From Bradyrhizobium sp. Y36 (GTDB lineage Bacteria > Pseudomonadota > Alphaproteobacteria > Rhizobiales > Xanthobacteraceae), in assembly GCF_002531575.1 (NCBI RefSeq), contig NZ_NWTI01000009.1:153819-217818 (forward strand): a stretch of DNA of 64,000 nt, in the 5' to 3' direction. Below, piece after piece: positions 1 to 7,072 of this stretch. The notes beneath the pieces are model-generated. The model worked only from the letters and a program-made list of their open reading frames with translations, did not search any database and had not been told where the DNA came from. Both the position numbers and the translations under genes were made by a program. Each line of letters opens with the position of its first letter. Positions within the stretch are counted from its first letter, which is position 1.

Positions 1-506
1 CAGCGATCAAGCGCGCGCGCCTGCTCGGCACCCGCTTCGTGTTCGATACTAATTTTCGCGCACGCGGCTGGCCGGATCGCGACGTCGCCCGTGAGGTGTT
101 CGCCGCGGCCTTTGCGGCCGCCGACATCGTGCTGACCTCGACCGAGGATCTGCTCGCGCTCTATCCCGGCGAGAGCCACGAGCAGCTGATGGCGCGCATC
201 CCGACCCCGGAGTTGGTGTTCCGCCTTGCCGAGCCCGTGAGCCTGCTGCGCTTCCCCGGGGGGGCCCACGAGGTCCGCGCCGAACCCATGACCAACCCCG
301 TCGTCGACACCACGGCGGCCGGCGACAGCTTTGCCGCAGCCTATATCGCCGCCCGGCTCGCCGGCTCCGATCCGGTCGAAGCGGCCCAGGCCGGGCATCG
401 CCTCGCCAGCGTCGTGATCTGCTATGCTGGCGCCATCATTCCGGGCTATGCCATGCCGCCGAAGAAGCGGCACCGGTCGGCGCCGACGCGTCAGGCGACC
501 AAGTGA
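1..506 (+). CDS. kdgK: PfkB-family sugar kinase, probably 2-keto-3-deoxygluconate kinase (5' partial)
   Basis: Only the C-terminal half is in the window; the open frame runs in from the left edge (first whole codon at base 3). Seen: FVFDTNFRARGW near the truncated start, matching the substrate-side motif of PfkB kinases, and DTTAAGDSF, the second PfkB signature with the catalytic Asp of the GD pair and the anion hole. It would phosphorylate 2-keto-3-deoxygluconate to KDPG in the cytoplasm. The KDPG aldolase gene follows 44 bp downstream on the same strand, so the two steps of the lower Entner-Doudoroff route look co-transcribed. The substrate is inferred mainly from that neighbour; another PfkB sugar kinase remains possible. 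Confidence 0.85.
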   Translation, partial: AIKRARLLGTRFVFDTNFRARGWPDRDVAREVFAAAFAAADIVLTSTEDLLALYPGESHEQLMARIPTPELVFRLAEPVSLLRFPGGAHEVRAEPMTNPVVDTTAAGDSFAAAYIAARLAGSDPVEAAQAGHRLASVVICYAGAIIPGYAMPPKKRHRSAPTRQATK

Positions 507-550
507 AGCGACCAAGTCAAGCGACGCACTGAAACGAAAAGATTCCCGAG

Positions 551-1201
551 ATGCCCACAGCCGCCCAACAGAATCACCTCGTCGCGCTGTTCAAGGCTGC
601 GACCGTCATCCCGGTCCTCACCATCGAGCGCATCCAGGATGCCGTGCCGCTGGCGCGCGCGCTGGTCGCCGGCGGTGTCCGCACGCTGGAGGTGACCCTG
701 CGCACCCCCGTTGCGATCGAGGCGGCGAGGGCAGTGATGGCCGAAGTCCCCGAGGCGGTCGTCGGCATCGGCACGATCCTCAATCCGGCCGACTTCACCC
801 GGGTCGAGAAGCTCGGCGTCGCGTTCGGCATCAGCCCGGGCCTGACGCCCGATCTCCTGAAGGCCGCAGCGCATAGCTCCCTACCGTTCGCGCCGGGCAT
901 CGCCACGGCCTCCGAGCTGATGACGGCGCTGTCCCACGGCTTCGACGTGGCAAAATTCTTCCCGGCCGAGCAGGCCGGCGGCATCAAGGGCCTGCGCTCG
1001 CTGGGCGGGCCGTTCCCGAACGTGCGGTTCTGCCCGACCGGCGGCGTTGGCGAGGCCAATGCGGCAACCTGGCTCGCCGAACCCAACGTGGTCGCGGTTG
1101 GCGGTTCCTGGCTGTGCCCGACGGCGGAGATCAGGGCCGGGAACTGGGCCGGCATAACTGCCATCTGCCAGCGCACGCTTCAGGCCCTTAAACCTGCGTG
1201 A
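551..1201 (+). CDS. eda: KDPG / KHG aldolase
   Basis: 216 residues, normal for the family. It cleaves 2-keto-3-deoxy-6-phosphogluconate to pyruvate and glyceraldehyde 3-phosphate, a class I (Schiff base) aldolase of the Entner-Doudoroff pathway. Seen: LEVTLRT, carrying the family Glu and the phosphate-binding Arg; the Schiff-base lysine in VAKFFPAEQ at residue 135; the phosphate-binding GG of CPTGGVG; and GIGTI and PGIAT strands of the (beta/alpha)8 barrel. It lies 44 bp after the sugar kinase, in the same orientation. A 7-bp inverted repeat after the stop (1201-1228) has no T-run and is not a clear terminator. Confidence 0.95.
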   Translation: MPTAAQQNHLVALFKAATVIPVLTIERIQDAVPLARALVAGGVRTLEVTLRTPVAIEAARAVMAEVPEAVVGIGTILNPADFTRVEKLGVAFGISPGLTPDLLKAAAHSSLPFAPGIATASELMTALSHGFDVAKFFPAEQAGGIKGLRSLGGPFPNVRFCPTGGVGEANAATWLAEPNVVAVGGSWLCPTAEIRAGNWAGITAICQRTLQALKPA

Positions 1202-1260
1202 AGTCTTGCCATCCCTGCGCTAAGACTTAGCTCAGGACAAGACCCCAGGGAGACATCACC

Positions 1261-2430
1261 ATGACCGCCAGCATCGTCGGATGGGCGCATACGCCGTTCG
1301 GCAAGTTCGACACCGAAACCGTCGAAAGCCTCGTCACCCGCGTCGCCAATGAGGCGATGGCCGATGCCGGCATTTCGGCGTCCGATGTCGACGAGATCGT
1401 GCTCGGCCATTTCAATGCCGGCTTCTCGCCGCAGGATTTTACCGCCTCCCTGGTGCTCCAGGCCGACCCGAAGCTGCGCTTCAAGCCCGCCACCCGGGTC
1501 GAGAACGCCTGTGCCACCGGCTCCGCCGCCGTTCACCAGGGCCTGCGCGCGATCGCCGCGGGAGCGGCCAAGATCGTGCTGGTCGTCGGCGTCGAGCAGA
1601 TGACCCGCACCCCCGGTCCCGAGATCGGCAAGAACCTGCTCAAGGCCTCGTACCTTCCCGAGGATGGCGACACGGTCGGCGGCTTTGCTGGCGTGTTCGG
1701 CAAGATCGCCAGTTCCTATTTCCAGAAATACGGCGACCAGTCCGATGCGCTGGCGCTGATCGCGGCCAAGAACCACAAGAACGGCGTCGCCAATCCCTTC
1801 GCCCAGATGCGCAAGGATTTTGGCTTCGACTTCTGCCGGGCCGAGAGCGAGAAGAACCCTTACGTCGCCGGCCCCCTGAAGCGCACCGACTGCTCGCTGG
1901 TCTCGGATGGCGCCGCGGCTTTGGTGCTGGCCGATGCCGAAACCGCCAAGGGCATGGCCAAGTCGATCGGCTTCCGCGCCACCGCACACGCCCAGGACTT
2001 CCTGCCGATGTCCAAGCGCGACATCCTGCAATTCGAGGGCTGCACCGTCGCCTGGCAGCGTGCGCTGGAGCAGGCGGGTGTGACGCTTTCCGATCTGTCC
2101 TTCGTCGAGACCCATGACTGCTTCACCGTGGCCGAGTTGATCGAGTACGAAGCGATGGGCCTGACGCCGAGGGGGCAGGGTGCCCGCGCCATCAAGGAGG
2201 GCTGGACGCTCAAGGACGGCAAGCTGCCGGTCAATCCGTCCGGCGGCCTCAAGGCCAAGGGCCATCCGATCGGCGCCACCGGCGTGTCCATGCACGTGAT
2301 GACCGCGATGCAGCTCGCCGGCCAGGCGCCCGAGGGCATGCAGCTCAAGAACGCCAAGCTCGGTGGCATCTTCAACATGGGCGGTGCTGCGGTTGCGAAC
2401 TACGTCTCCGTGCTGGAGCCGTTGAAGTAG
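1261..2430 (+). CDS. Thiolase-family acyltransferase (SCP2/SCPx-type)
   Basis: 389 residues. Thiolases cleave 3-ketoacyl-CoA with CoA. Seen: the nucleophilic Cys84 in ENACATGSAA, the HDCF motif near residue 285 typical of SCP2-type thiolases, and GHPIGATG near residue 340 with the base His. The second-half Cys of biosynthetic thiolases (CxGGG) is absent, as usual in the SCP2 branch. A clear ribosome site (AGGGAGA, 12 bases upstream) supports this ATG. It begins a same-strand run with a CaiB-type CoA-transferase, a Cys-less thiolase and a DUF35 protein, which suggests breakdown of a branched or cyclic acyl-CoA. The specific substrate cannot be read from sequence. Confidence 0.88.
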   Translation: MTASIVGWAHTPFGKFDTETVESLVTRVANEAMADAGISASDVDEIVLGHFNAGFSPQDFTASLVLQADPKLRFKPATRVENACATGSAAVHQGLRAIAAGAAKIVLVVGVEQMTRTPGPEIGKNLLKASYLPEDGDTVGGFAGVFGKIASSYFQKYGDQSDALALIAAKNHKNGVANPFAQMRKDFGFDFCRAESEKNPYVAGPLKRTDCSLVSDGAAALVLADAETAKGMAKSIGFRATAHAQDFLPMSKRDILQFEGCTVAWQRALEQAGVTLSDLSFVETHDCFTVAELIEYEAMGLTPRGQGARAIKEGWTLKDGKLPVNPSGGLKAKGHPIGATGVSMHVMTAMQLAGQAPEGMQLKNAKLGGIFNMGGAAVANYVSVLEPLK

Positions 2431-2438
2431 GCCTAGCG

Positions 2439-2520
2439 GGGTGGGCAAAGGCGCTAACGTGCCGTGCCCACCGTCTTCCTTGCGTTAGATCATGGTGGGC
2501 CCGCCTCGCTTGGCCCACCT
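2439..2520. repeat. Intergenic palindromic element, GTGGGCAAAG family (copy 1)
   Basis: Imperfect long palindrome between the thiolase and a small gene. It opens with GGTGGGCAAAGGCGC and closes with TTGGCCCACCT, with GTGCCCACC and GGTGGGC inside. A second, better preserved copy lies at 47799-47889. It may act as an RNA hairpin between genes; no coding potential is seen. Confidence 0.75.
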
Positions 2521-2552
2521 TAACGCTCCTGATTGATTGGCGGAAAAGCATC

Positions 2553-2759
2553 ATGAGCACTGACTACGAAGACTCGCTGTCGATGGACGCACTCAACGAT
2601 CGTATCGCGATCCTCGAGGACAATATCCGCCAGCTCATCGAGCAGGCCGCGGCTGCTTCGGGCGAACAGAACGAGTCGCGTATCGCCGACCGGATCAGCC
2701 AGCAGAACGAAGAGCTCGACCGGCTCCTCAAGATCCGCGAATCCCGCCAGAAGAAATAG
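2553..2759 (+). CDS. Small coiled-coil protein of unknown function
   Basis: 68 residues, strongly hydrophilic. Most of its length reads as two amphipathic helices with hydrophobic heptad positions (LNDRIAILEDNIRQLIEQ, then RISQQNEELDRLLKIRE), so a short helical hairpin or dimeric coiled coil is likely. No signal peptide or membrane segment is visible. CGGAA lies 8-12 bases before the ATG. It follows a palindromic repeat and precedes the CoA-transferase gene. I do not recognise a characterised family; codon use matches its neighbours, so I treat it as real. Confidence 0.7.
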   Translation: MSTDYEDSLSMDALNDRIAILEDNIRQLIEQAAAASGEQNESRIADRISQQNEELDRLLKIRESRQKK

Positions 2760-2887
2760 CGGCCGATATCGCCGCGCGGTGCATGCGGCCATACGCCGGC
2801 CGCCCTTGCGCGCGCGGCGTCACTGCCCTTAGCTGGACCGAAATCGCGGAGCCGCACCTTGGCCATCCGCGCAATCGGGAGCGAACG

Positions 2888-4102
2888 ATGGGGCCGCTGA
2901 AGGGCATCAAGGTCGTCGACATGACCACCGTGCTGATGGGGCCCTATGCGACCCAGATGCTCGGCGATTACGGCGCGGACGTCATCAAGGTGGAATCGCT
3001 CGACGGCGACGTCACCCGCCTGATCGGCCCGATGCGCCATGCCGGCATGGGTCCGGTGTTTCTCAACACCAACCGCAGCAAGCGCTCGATCTGCCTCGAC
3101 CTGAAGAAGCCTGCCGGGCGCGAGGCCGTGCTGCGTCTGCTGAAGGACGCCGACGTGCTCGTCTACAACGTCCGCCCTCAGGCGATGGCGCGGCTTCAGC
3201 TCGGCTATGACGTCGTCTCCGCCGTCAATCCGCGCCTCGTCTATGCCGGCGTGTTCGGGTTCGGCCAGGACGGGCCCTATGCAGCAAAGCCCGCCTATGA
3301 CGACCTGATCCAGGGCGCCACCGCGCTCCCCGCACTGATGGCGCAGACCGGCGACGGCGTGCCGCGCTACGTGCCCAACGCCTTGGTCGACCGTATCGTC
3401 GGTCTCACCGCGGTCGGCGCGATCTGCGCCAGTCTCGTTCATCGCGACCGCACCGGCCGCGGCCAGCGTCTGGACATCCCGATGTTCGAGACCATGGCCG
3501 GCTTCGTCATGGGCGACCACATGGGCGGGCTCACCTATGAGCCGCCGCTCGACAAGGGCGGCTATGCCCGCCACCTCTCGCGCGACCGCAGGCCTTACAA
3601 GACCTCGGACGGCTATCTCAGCGTCATCGTCTACAACGACAAGCAGTGGGAGAACTTCTTCAAGGCAACTAGCCGCGACGATCTCCGCGCGGATCCGAAG
3701 TTCGCGACCTTCGCCGGCCGCGCCGCCAATATCGACGTCGTCTATGCCGAGCTCGCGCGCATCTTCGAGACGCGCACCACGGCGGAGTGGATCGAGCTGC
3801 TCACCAAGGCCGACGTGCCTGTGATGCCGATGCATGATCTCGGCTCCATCCTGCACGACGAGCATCTGGAGGCGACCGGCTTCTTCCCGGTCGTCGATCA
3901 TCCCACCGAAGGCCCGATCCGCAGCATGAAGGTGACGGCGAGCTGGTCGGAGACCGCGGCCGAGCCGGTGCGGCTCGCACCGCGTCTCAACGAGCACGGT
4001 GCGGAGATTCTGGAGGAGATCGGATATTCCGTGGACGATATCGCCGCCATGGTCCGCGACGGCGTCACGCGACCAGCGCCAGAGGAGGGGGAGCAATCAT
4101 GA
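2888..4102 (+). CDS. CaiB/BaiF (class III) CoA-transferase
   Basis: 404 residues, normal for the family. These enzymes move CoA between carboxylic acids through an aspartyl-CoA anhydride. Seen: the start segment GIKVVDMTTVLMGPYATQML; GADVIKVE; NRSKRSICLDLK; and Asp168 in NALVDRIVG, at the position of the catalytic Asp of formyl-CoA transferase. The open frame extends upstream to 2783, but the ATG at 2888 is preceded by CGGGAGCG and gives the usual family N-terminus. It sits between two thiolase-like genes and probably activates the acid degraded by this cluster. Donor and acceptor are unknown. Confidence 0.92.
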   Translation: MGPLKGIKVVDMTTVLMGPYATQMLGDYGADVIKVESLDGDVTRLIGPMRHAGMGPVFLNTNRSKRSICLDLKKPAGREAVLRLLKDADVLVYNVRPQAMARLQLGYDVVSAVNPRLVYAGVFGFGQDGPYAAKPAYDDLIQGATALPALMAQTGDGVPRYVPNALVDRIVGLTAVGAICASLVHRDRTGRGQRLDIPMFETMAGFVMGDHMGGLTYEPPLDKGGYARHLSRDRRPYKTSDGYLSVIVYNDKQWENFFKATSRDDLRADPKFATFAGRAANIDVVYAELARIFETRTTAEWIELLTKADVPVMPMHDLGSILHDEHLEATGFFPVVDHPTEGPIRSMKVTASWSETAAEPVRLAPRLNEHGAEILEEIGYSVDDIAAMVRDGVTRPAPEEGEQS

Positions 4103-4118
4103 AGACGTCTCTCGCATC

Positions 4119-4219
4119 CGTCATTCCGGGGCGCGCCCATTGGCGCGAGCCCGGAATCCACACTCCCGATCGTGGTTATGGATTCCGGGCTCGCGACTTC
4201 GTCGCGCCCCGGAATGACG
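4119..4219. repeat. Intergenic palindrome, CATTCCGGGGCGCG family (copy 1)
   Basis: Perfect 17-bp terminal inverted repeat: 4119-4135 (CGTCATTCCGGGGCGCG) pairs with 4203-4219. The interior also folds (GCGAGCCCGGAAT against ATTCCGGGCTCGC). It fills nearly all of the gap between the CoA-transferase stop and the next ribosome site. Related copies are at 5734-5819 and 62073-62149. Confidence 0.88.
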
Positions 4220-4235
4220 ACGGAGAGATATTCCG

Positions 4236-5372
4236 ATGAGCTTCATCACCGGCGTCGGCCTCACGCCGTTCGGCAAGCACGAAGGCTCATCCTCGCTCGA
4301 CCTGATGAGCAAGGCGGCGCAAGCCGCGCTCGACGATGCCGGACTTGAGCGGAGCGAGGTCGACGGCATCCTCTGCGGCTACTCCACCGTCTCGCCGCAC
4401 ATCATGCTCGCCACCGTCTTCGCCGAGCATTTTGGCATTCGTCCGTCCTACGCCCATGCCGTACAGGTCGGCGGCGCCACGGGCCTTGCGATGACGATGC
4501 TGGCCCATCATCTCGTCGTATCGGGCGTCTGCCGCAACATGCTCGTCGTCGCCGGCGAGAACCGCCTGACCGGGCAGAGCCGGGACGCCTCGATCCAGGC
4601 GCTGGCGCAGGTCGGCCATCCCGATTACGAGGTGCCGCTGGGTCCGACCATTCCCGCCTATTACGGCCTCGTCGCCACGCGCTACATGCACGAATACGGC
4701 GTGAATGAAGAAGATCTCGCCGCGTTCGCGGTGCTGATGCGCGAGCACGCCTGTAGCCATCCCGGCGCGCAATTCCACGAGCCTATCAGCATTGCCGACG
4801 TCATGGCCTCAAAGCCGGTGGCGATGCCGCTGAAGCTGCTCGACTGCTGTCCGGTGTCCGACGGCGGCGCGGCCTTCGTCATCAGCCGCGAGCGGATCGG
4901 CGAGACAGGCGTCCGCATCCTCGGCTGTGCGCAGGCCCACACCCATCAGCACGTCACGGCCGCGCCGAGCTTGAGCGAGCTCGGTGCCGAGATCTCCATC
5001 GCGCGCGCCAAGGAGCAGACCGGTCTTGCGATCTCCGACGTGCGCTACGCCGCGATCTACGACAGCTTCACCATCACGCTCGCGATGCTGCTCGAAGACC
5101 TCGGGCTCGCCGGTCGCGGCGAGGCGGCCGCGCGTGTGCGTGCGGGGCATTTCGGCCGCGATGGCGCCATGCCGCTGAACACCCATGGCGGGCTGCTCAG
5201 CTACGGCCATTGCGGCGTCGGCGGCGCCATGGCGCATCTGGTCGAGGCGCATTTGCAGATGACGGGACGGGCAGCGAATAGACAGGTTCGCGATGCCTCC
5301 ATCGCGTTGCTGCATGGCGACGGCGGCGTGCTGTCGTCCCACGTGAGCATGTTCCTGGAGCGGGTGCGATGA
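4236..5372 (+). CDS. Thiolase-like protein lacking the nucleophilic Cys (probable lyase with DUF35 partner)
   Basis: 378 residues, thiolase fold throughout (GVGLTPFGKH at the start, LVVAGENRLTG in the middle). The position of the nucleophilic Cys reads HAVQVGGATGLAM, with Gly where ENACATG has Cys. The usual HDxF is YDSFT near residue 278, and GHPIGATG is replaced by YGHCGVGGAM. Such thiolase-fold proteins cannot do ordinary thiolysis; the best studied, Ltp2, is a retro-aldolase in steroid side-chain cleavage and works only with a DUF35 protein. A DUF35 gene overlaps the stop by 4 bases here. The GGAGAG ribosome site supports the ATG. A lyase role is inferred from family precedent. Confidence 0.85.
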   Translation: MSFITGVGLTPFGKHEGSSSLDLMSKAAQAALDDAGLERSEVDGILCGYSTVSPHIMLATVFAEHFGIRPSYAHAVQVGGATGLAMTMLAHHLVVSGVCRNMLVVAGENRLTGQSRDASIQALAQVGHPDYEVPLGPTIPAYYGLVATRYMHEYGVNEEDLAAFAVLMREHACSHPGAQFHEPISIADVMASKPVAMPLKLLDCCPVSDGGAAFVISRERIGETGVRILGCAQAHTHQHVTAAPSLSELGAEISIARAKEQTGLAISDVRYAAIYDSFTITLAMLLEDLGLAGRGEAAARVRAGHFGRDGAMPLNTHGGLLSYGHCGVGGAMAHLVEAHLQMTGRAANRQVRDASIALLHGDGGVLSSHVSMFLERVR

Positions 5373-5728
5373 GCGAGCGTCTGGCCGACTGGACCAAGGG
5401 CAACGAGGCCATCACCTACCAGAGCTGCACCGCGTGCGGGCACGTGCAGTATTTCCACCGGGCGTTCTGCGCGGCTTGCGGCGAATCGGATCCGCGCGAG
5501 CAGCGCGCCAGCGGCAAGGGCAAGGTCTACGCCACCTCGCTGGTCTGCCGCGCCGCCACGCCCGAGACAAGGGCGCACGTGCCTTACAACATCCTGCTGG
5601 TCGATTGCGCGGAAGGGTTCCGCATGATGGCCCACGGCGGCAACGATCTGGCCATCGGCGATTCGGTTGTCGTGAGCTTCGAGCCGTTTGCCGGGAAACT
5701 CGTGCCGTTCTTCACGAAGGAAAGGTAA
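5369..5728 (+). CDS. DUF35 / OB-fold zinc-ribbon protein, partner of the thiolase-like protein
   Basis: 119 residues. N-terminal rubredoxin-like zinc ribbon with two CxxC pairs (SCTACGHVQ and FCAACGE, residues 22-41), then an OB-fold with GKGKVYATSLV and GDSVVVSFEP. DUF35 proteins bind thiolase-fold partners and contribute to acyl-CoA binding. The ATGA overlap with the upstream gene indicates translational coupling, as expected for subunits of one complex. A palindromic element follows the stop directly and could serve as the transcript end. Family call is firm; the reaction of the complex is inferred. Confidence 0.9.
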   Translation: MSERLADWTKGNEAITYQSCTACGHVQYFHRAFCAACGESDPREQRASGKGKVYATSLVCRAATPETRAHVPYNILLVDCAEGFRMMAHGGNDLAIGDSVVVSFEPFAGKLVPFFTKER

Positions 5729-5733
5729 CGGGA

Positions 5734-5819
5734 TTCGTCATTCGGGGGCGGTCATGGGACCGAGCCTGGAACGGGTATTCTGGGCCTGGCCTGTGCGAGG
5801 GCCACCCCGGAATGACGAA
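5734..5819. repeat. Intergenic palindrome, CATTCCGGGG family (copy 2, diverged)
   Basis: Ends TTCGTCATTC (5734-5743) and GAATGACGAA (5810-5819) are exact inverted repeats; the adjoining GGGGGCGG and CCACCCCG pair imperfectly. It lies between the convergent DUF35 gene and the 33-residue peptide gene and could stop transcription from both sides. Confidence 0.78.
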
Positions 5820-5835
5820 AACTCTAGAACTCCAA

Positions 5836-5937
5836 CTAACGCCCGTAGAACAAGATGCTGGCGATGACGAGCATCGCCGTCACCGCCAGCATATGCGCGA
5901 GCGCTCCCGAGGCCGCCCCCTTGGTGGCTTCCTTCAT
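5836..5937 (-). CDS. 33-residue single-span membrane peptide
   Basis: Too short for usual gene callers. The reverse strand reads ATG to TAG over 34 codons: a polar, Lys-containing N-terminus (MKEATKGAASG), then a hydrophobic stretch of about 20 residues (ALAHMLAVTAMLVIASILFY) ending GR. A strong ribosome site GGGAG lies 8 bases before the ATG, which is the main argument that it is real. Function unknown; a small inner-membrane peptide or accessory subunit of a membrane complex is plausible. No partner gene is adjacent. Confidence 0.6.
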   Translation of the reverse strand: MKEATKGAASGALAHMLAVTAMLVIASILFYGR

Positions 5938-6210
5938 GCCTTTATCTCCCTAGACTTGGGCGTGACTCATCGTGGTGCGGCTAGCGCACCCGACGGCCAA
6001 TTGTTTTCACTCGGAACACCCCATTTGCGAGTACTCACCGCGATTTGTCCCCACGCGGCGAATATCGACTGTCTCAGGGTCGATCAGCAATGCGGCGGCA
6101 ATTTGACTCGATGATGTTGCTCCTGCGTCCGCGCACGAATAGAGTCTTTGGGAACTTGCGCGGACGACGATAAAAAGCATCAAAAATTCAGGGAAAACTT
6201 CAGGAAGATC

Positions 6211-6738
6211 ATGGCCCGCATCAACTACAGCGACCCGTCCAAGGCATCCGACCGCACCCGCGAAATTCTCGACAAGAACCGCAACGCCAACATCTTCCGG
6301 ATGATGGCGCACTCGCCGAGCTATTTCGAGCAGTACTGCCGCTTGGGCGGTGCGATCCGCCACAAGGGTGAGCTCGATCCTGTTGTCCGCGAACTCGCGA
6401 TCACGCGCACCGGCATCTTATGCGAGGCCCCGTACGAGATCGTCGCGCACAAGCGTATCGGCAAGAATGTCGGCGTCACCGACGCGCAGAACGAGGCGCT
6501 CGAGAACTGGCAGGCCGCGACCTGCTTCAACGAGGTGCAGCGCGCCGCGCTCGCCTTCACCGACGAGATCGTGAAGCTGAGGAAGCCGACGGATGCGACC
6601 TTCAAGGCGATCGCGTCGAAGCTGACACCGGCCGCGCTGGTCGAGCTGCAGCTCTCGGTCGGTTTCTACATCATGACCTCGAAATTCCTGGAGACGTTCG
6701 AGATCGATCTCCAACCGGTCACCGACGTGGTGGGCTGA
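6211..6738 (+). CDS. Carboxymuconolactone decarboxylase-family (AhpD-like fold) protein
   Basis: 175 residues, all-helical CMD fold. Seen: HSPSYFEQYCRLGGAIRHKG, RELAITRTGILCEAPYEIVAH and LTPAALVELQLSVGFY, matching the conserved core. The AhpD-type CxxC is not intact: the site reads ILCEAPYEIVAHK with one Cys, so a peroxidase role is unlikely; this subgroup is often of unknown function. The frame is open from 6148, but the ATG at 6211 has AGGAAG at a good distance. Transcribed toward a MazG-like gene 26 bp downstream. Function not assigned beyond family. Confidence 0.85.
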   Translation: MARINYSDPSKASDRTREILDKNRNANIFRMMAHSPSYFEQYCRLGGAIRHKGELDPVVRELAITRTGILCEAPYEIVAHKRIGKNVGVTDAQNEALENWQAATCFNEVQRAALAFTDEIVKLRKPTDATFKAIASKLTPAALVELQLSVGFYIMTSKFLETFEIDLQPVTDVVG

Positions 6739-6764
6739 CCGCAAAGACACGGCGAGGGATGCCG

Positions 6765-7067
6765 ATGACGATCGACGAATACGCGGCCTGGGCCGCAACT
6801 ATTGCCAAGGTCGACGAGCGTCCGTCCAACGAGCGGCTGTCCTATCTCGGGCTCGGCCTCGCCGGTGAGGCCGGGGAGGTCGCCGAGCACATCAAGAAGC
6901 TGCTGCGCGACGACTGGCTCGACAAGGCCGGCCTCGTCGACGAACTCGGCGATGTCGTCTACTACTGGGCCTGCCTGTGCGCGGCGACCGGCCAGCAGCC
7001 GTCAGAGCTGCTCGACAAGAGCGCGGCGAAGATCAAGCGGCGGCTGAGCGAGGCGGCGAGCCGCTGA
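6765..7067 (+). CDS. MazG-like nucleoside triphosphate pyrophosphohydrolase
   Basis: 100 residues, a single MazG-like domain. Seen: GLAGEAGEVAEHIKK and DELGDVVYYWA, the two helices whose acidic residues (ExxE ... ExxD) bind Mg for hydrolysis of NTPs to NMP and pyrophosphate; this points to house-cleaning of aberrant nucleotides or a related role. Two in-frame ATGs are six bases apart; the second (6765) has GAGGG at proper spacing, while the first sits on top of it. It ends 5 bp before the convergent glutaminase stop. Substrate unknown. Confidence 0.82.
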   Translation: MTIDEYAAWAATIAKVDERPSNERLSYLGLGLAGEAGEVAEHIKKLLRDDWLDKAGLVDELGDVVYYWACLCAATGQQPSELLDKSAAKIKRRLSEAASR

Positions 7068-7072
7068 CGCGC

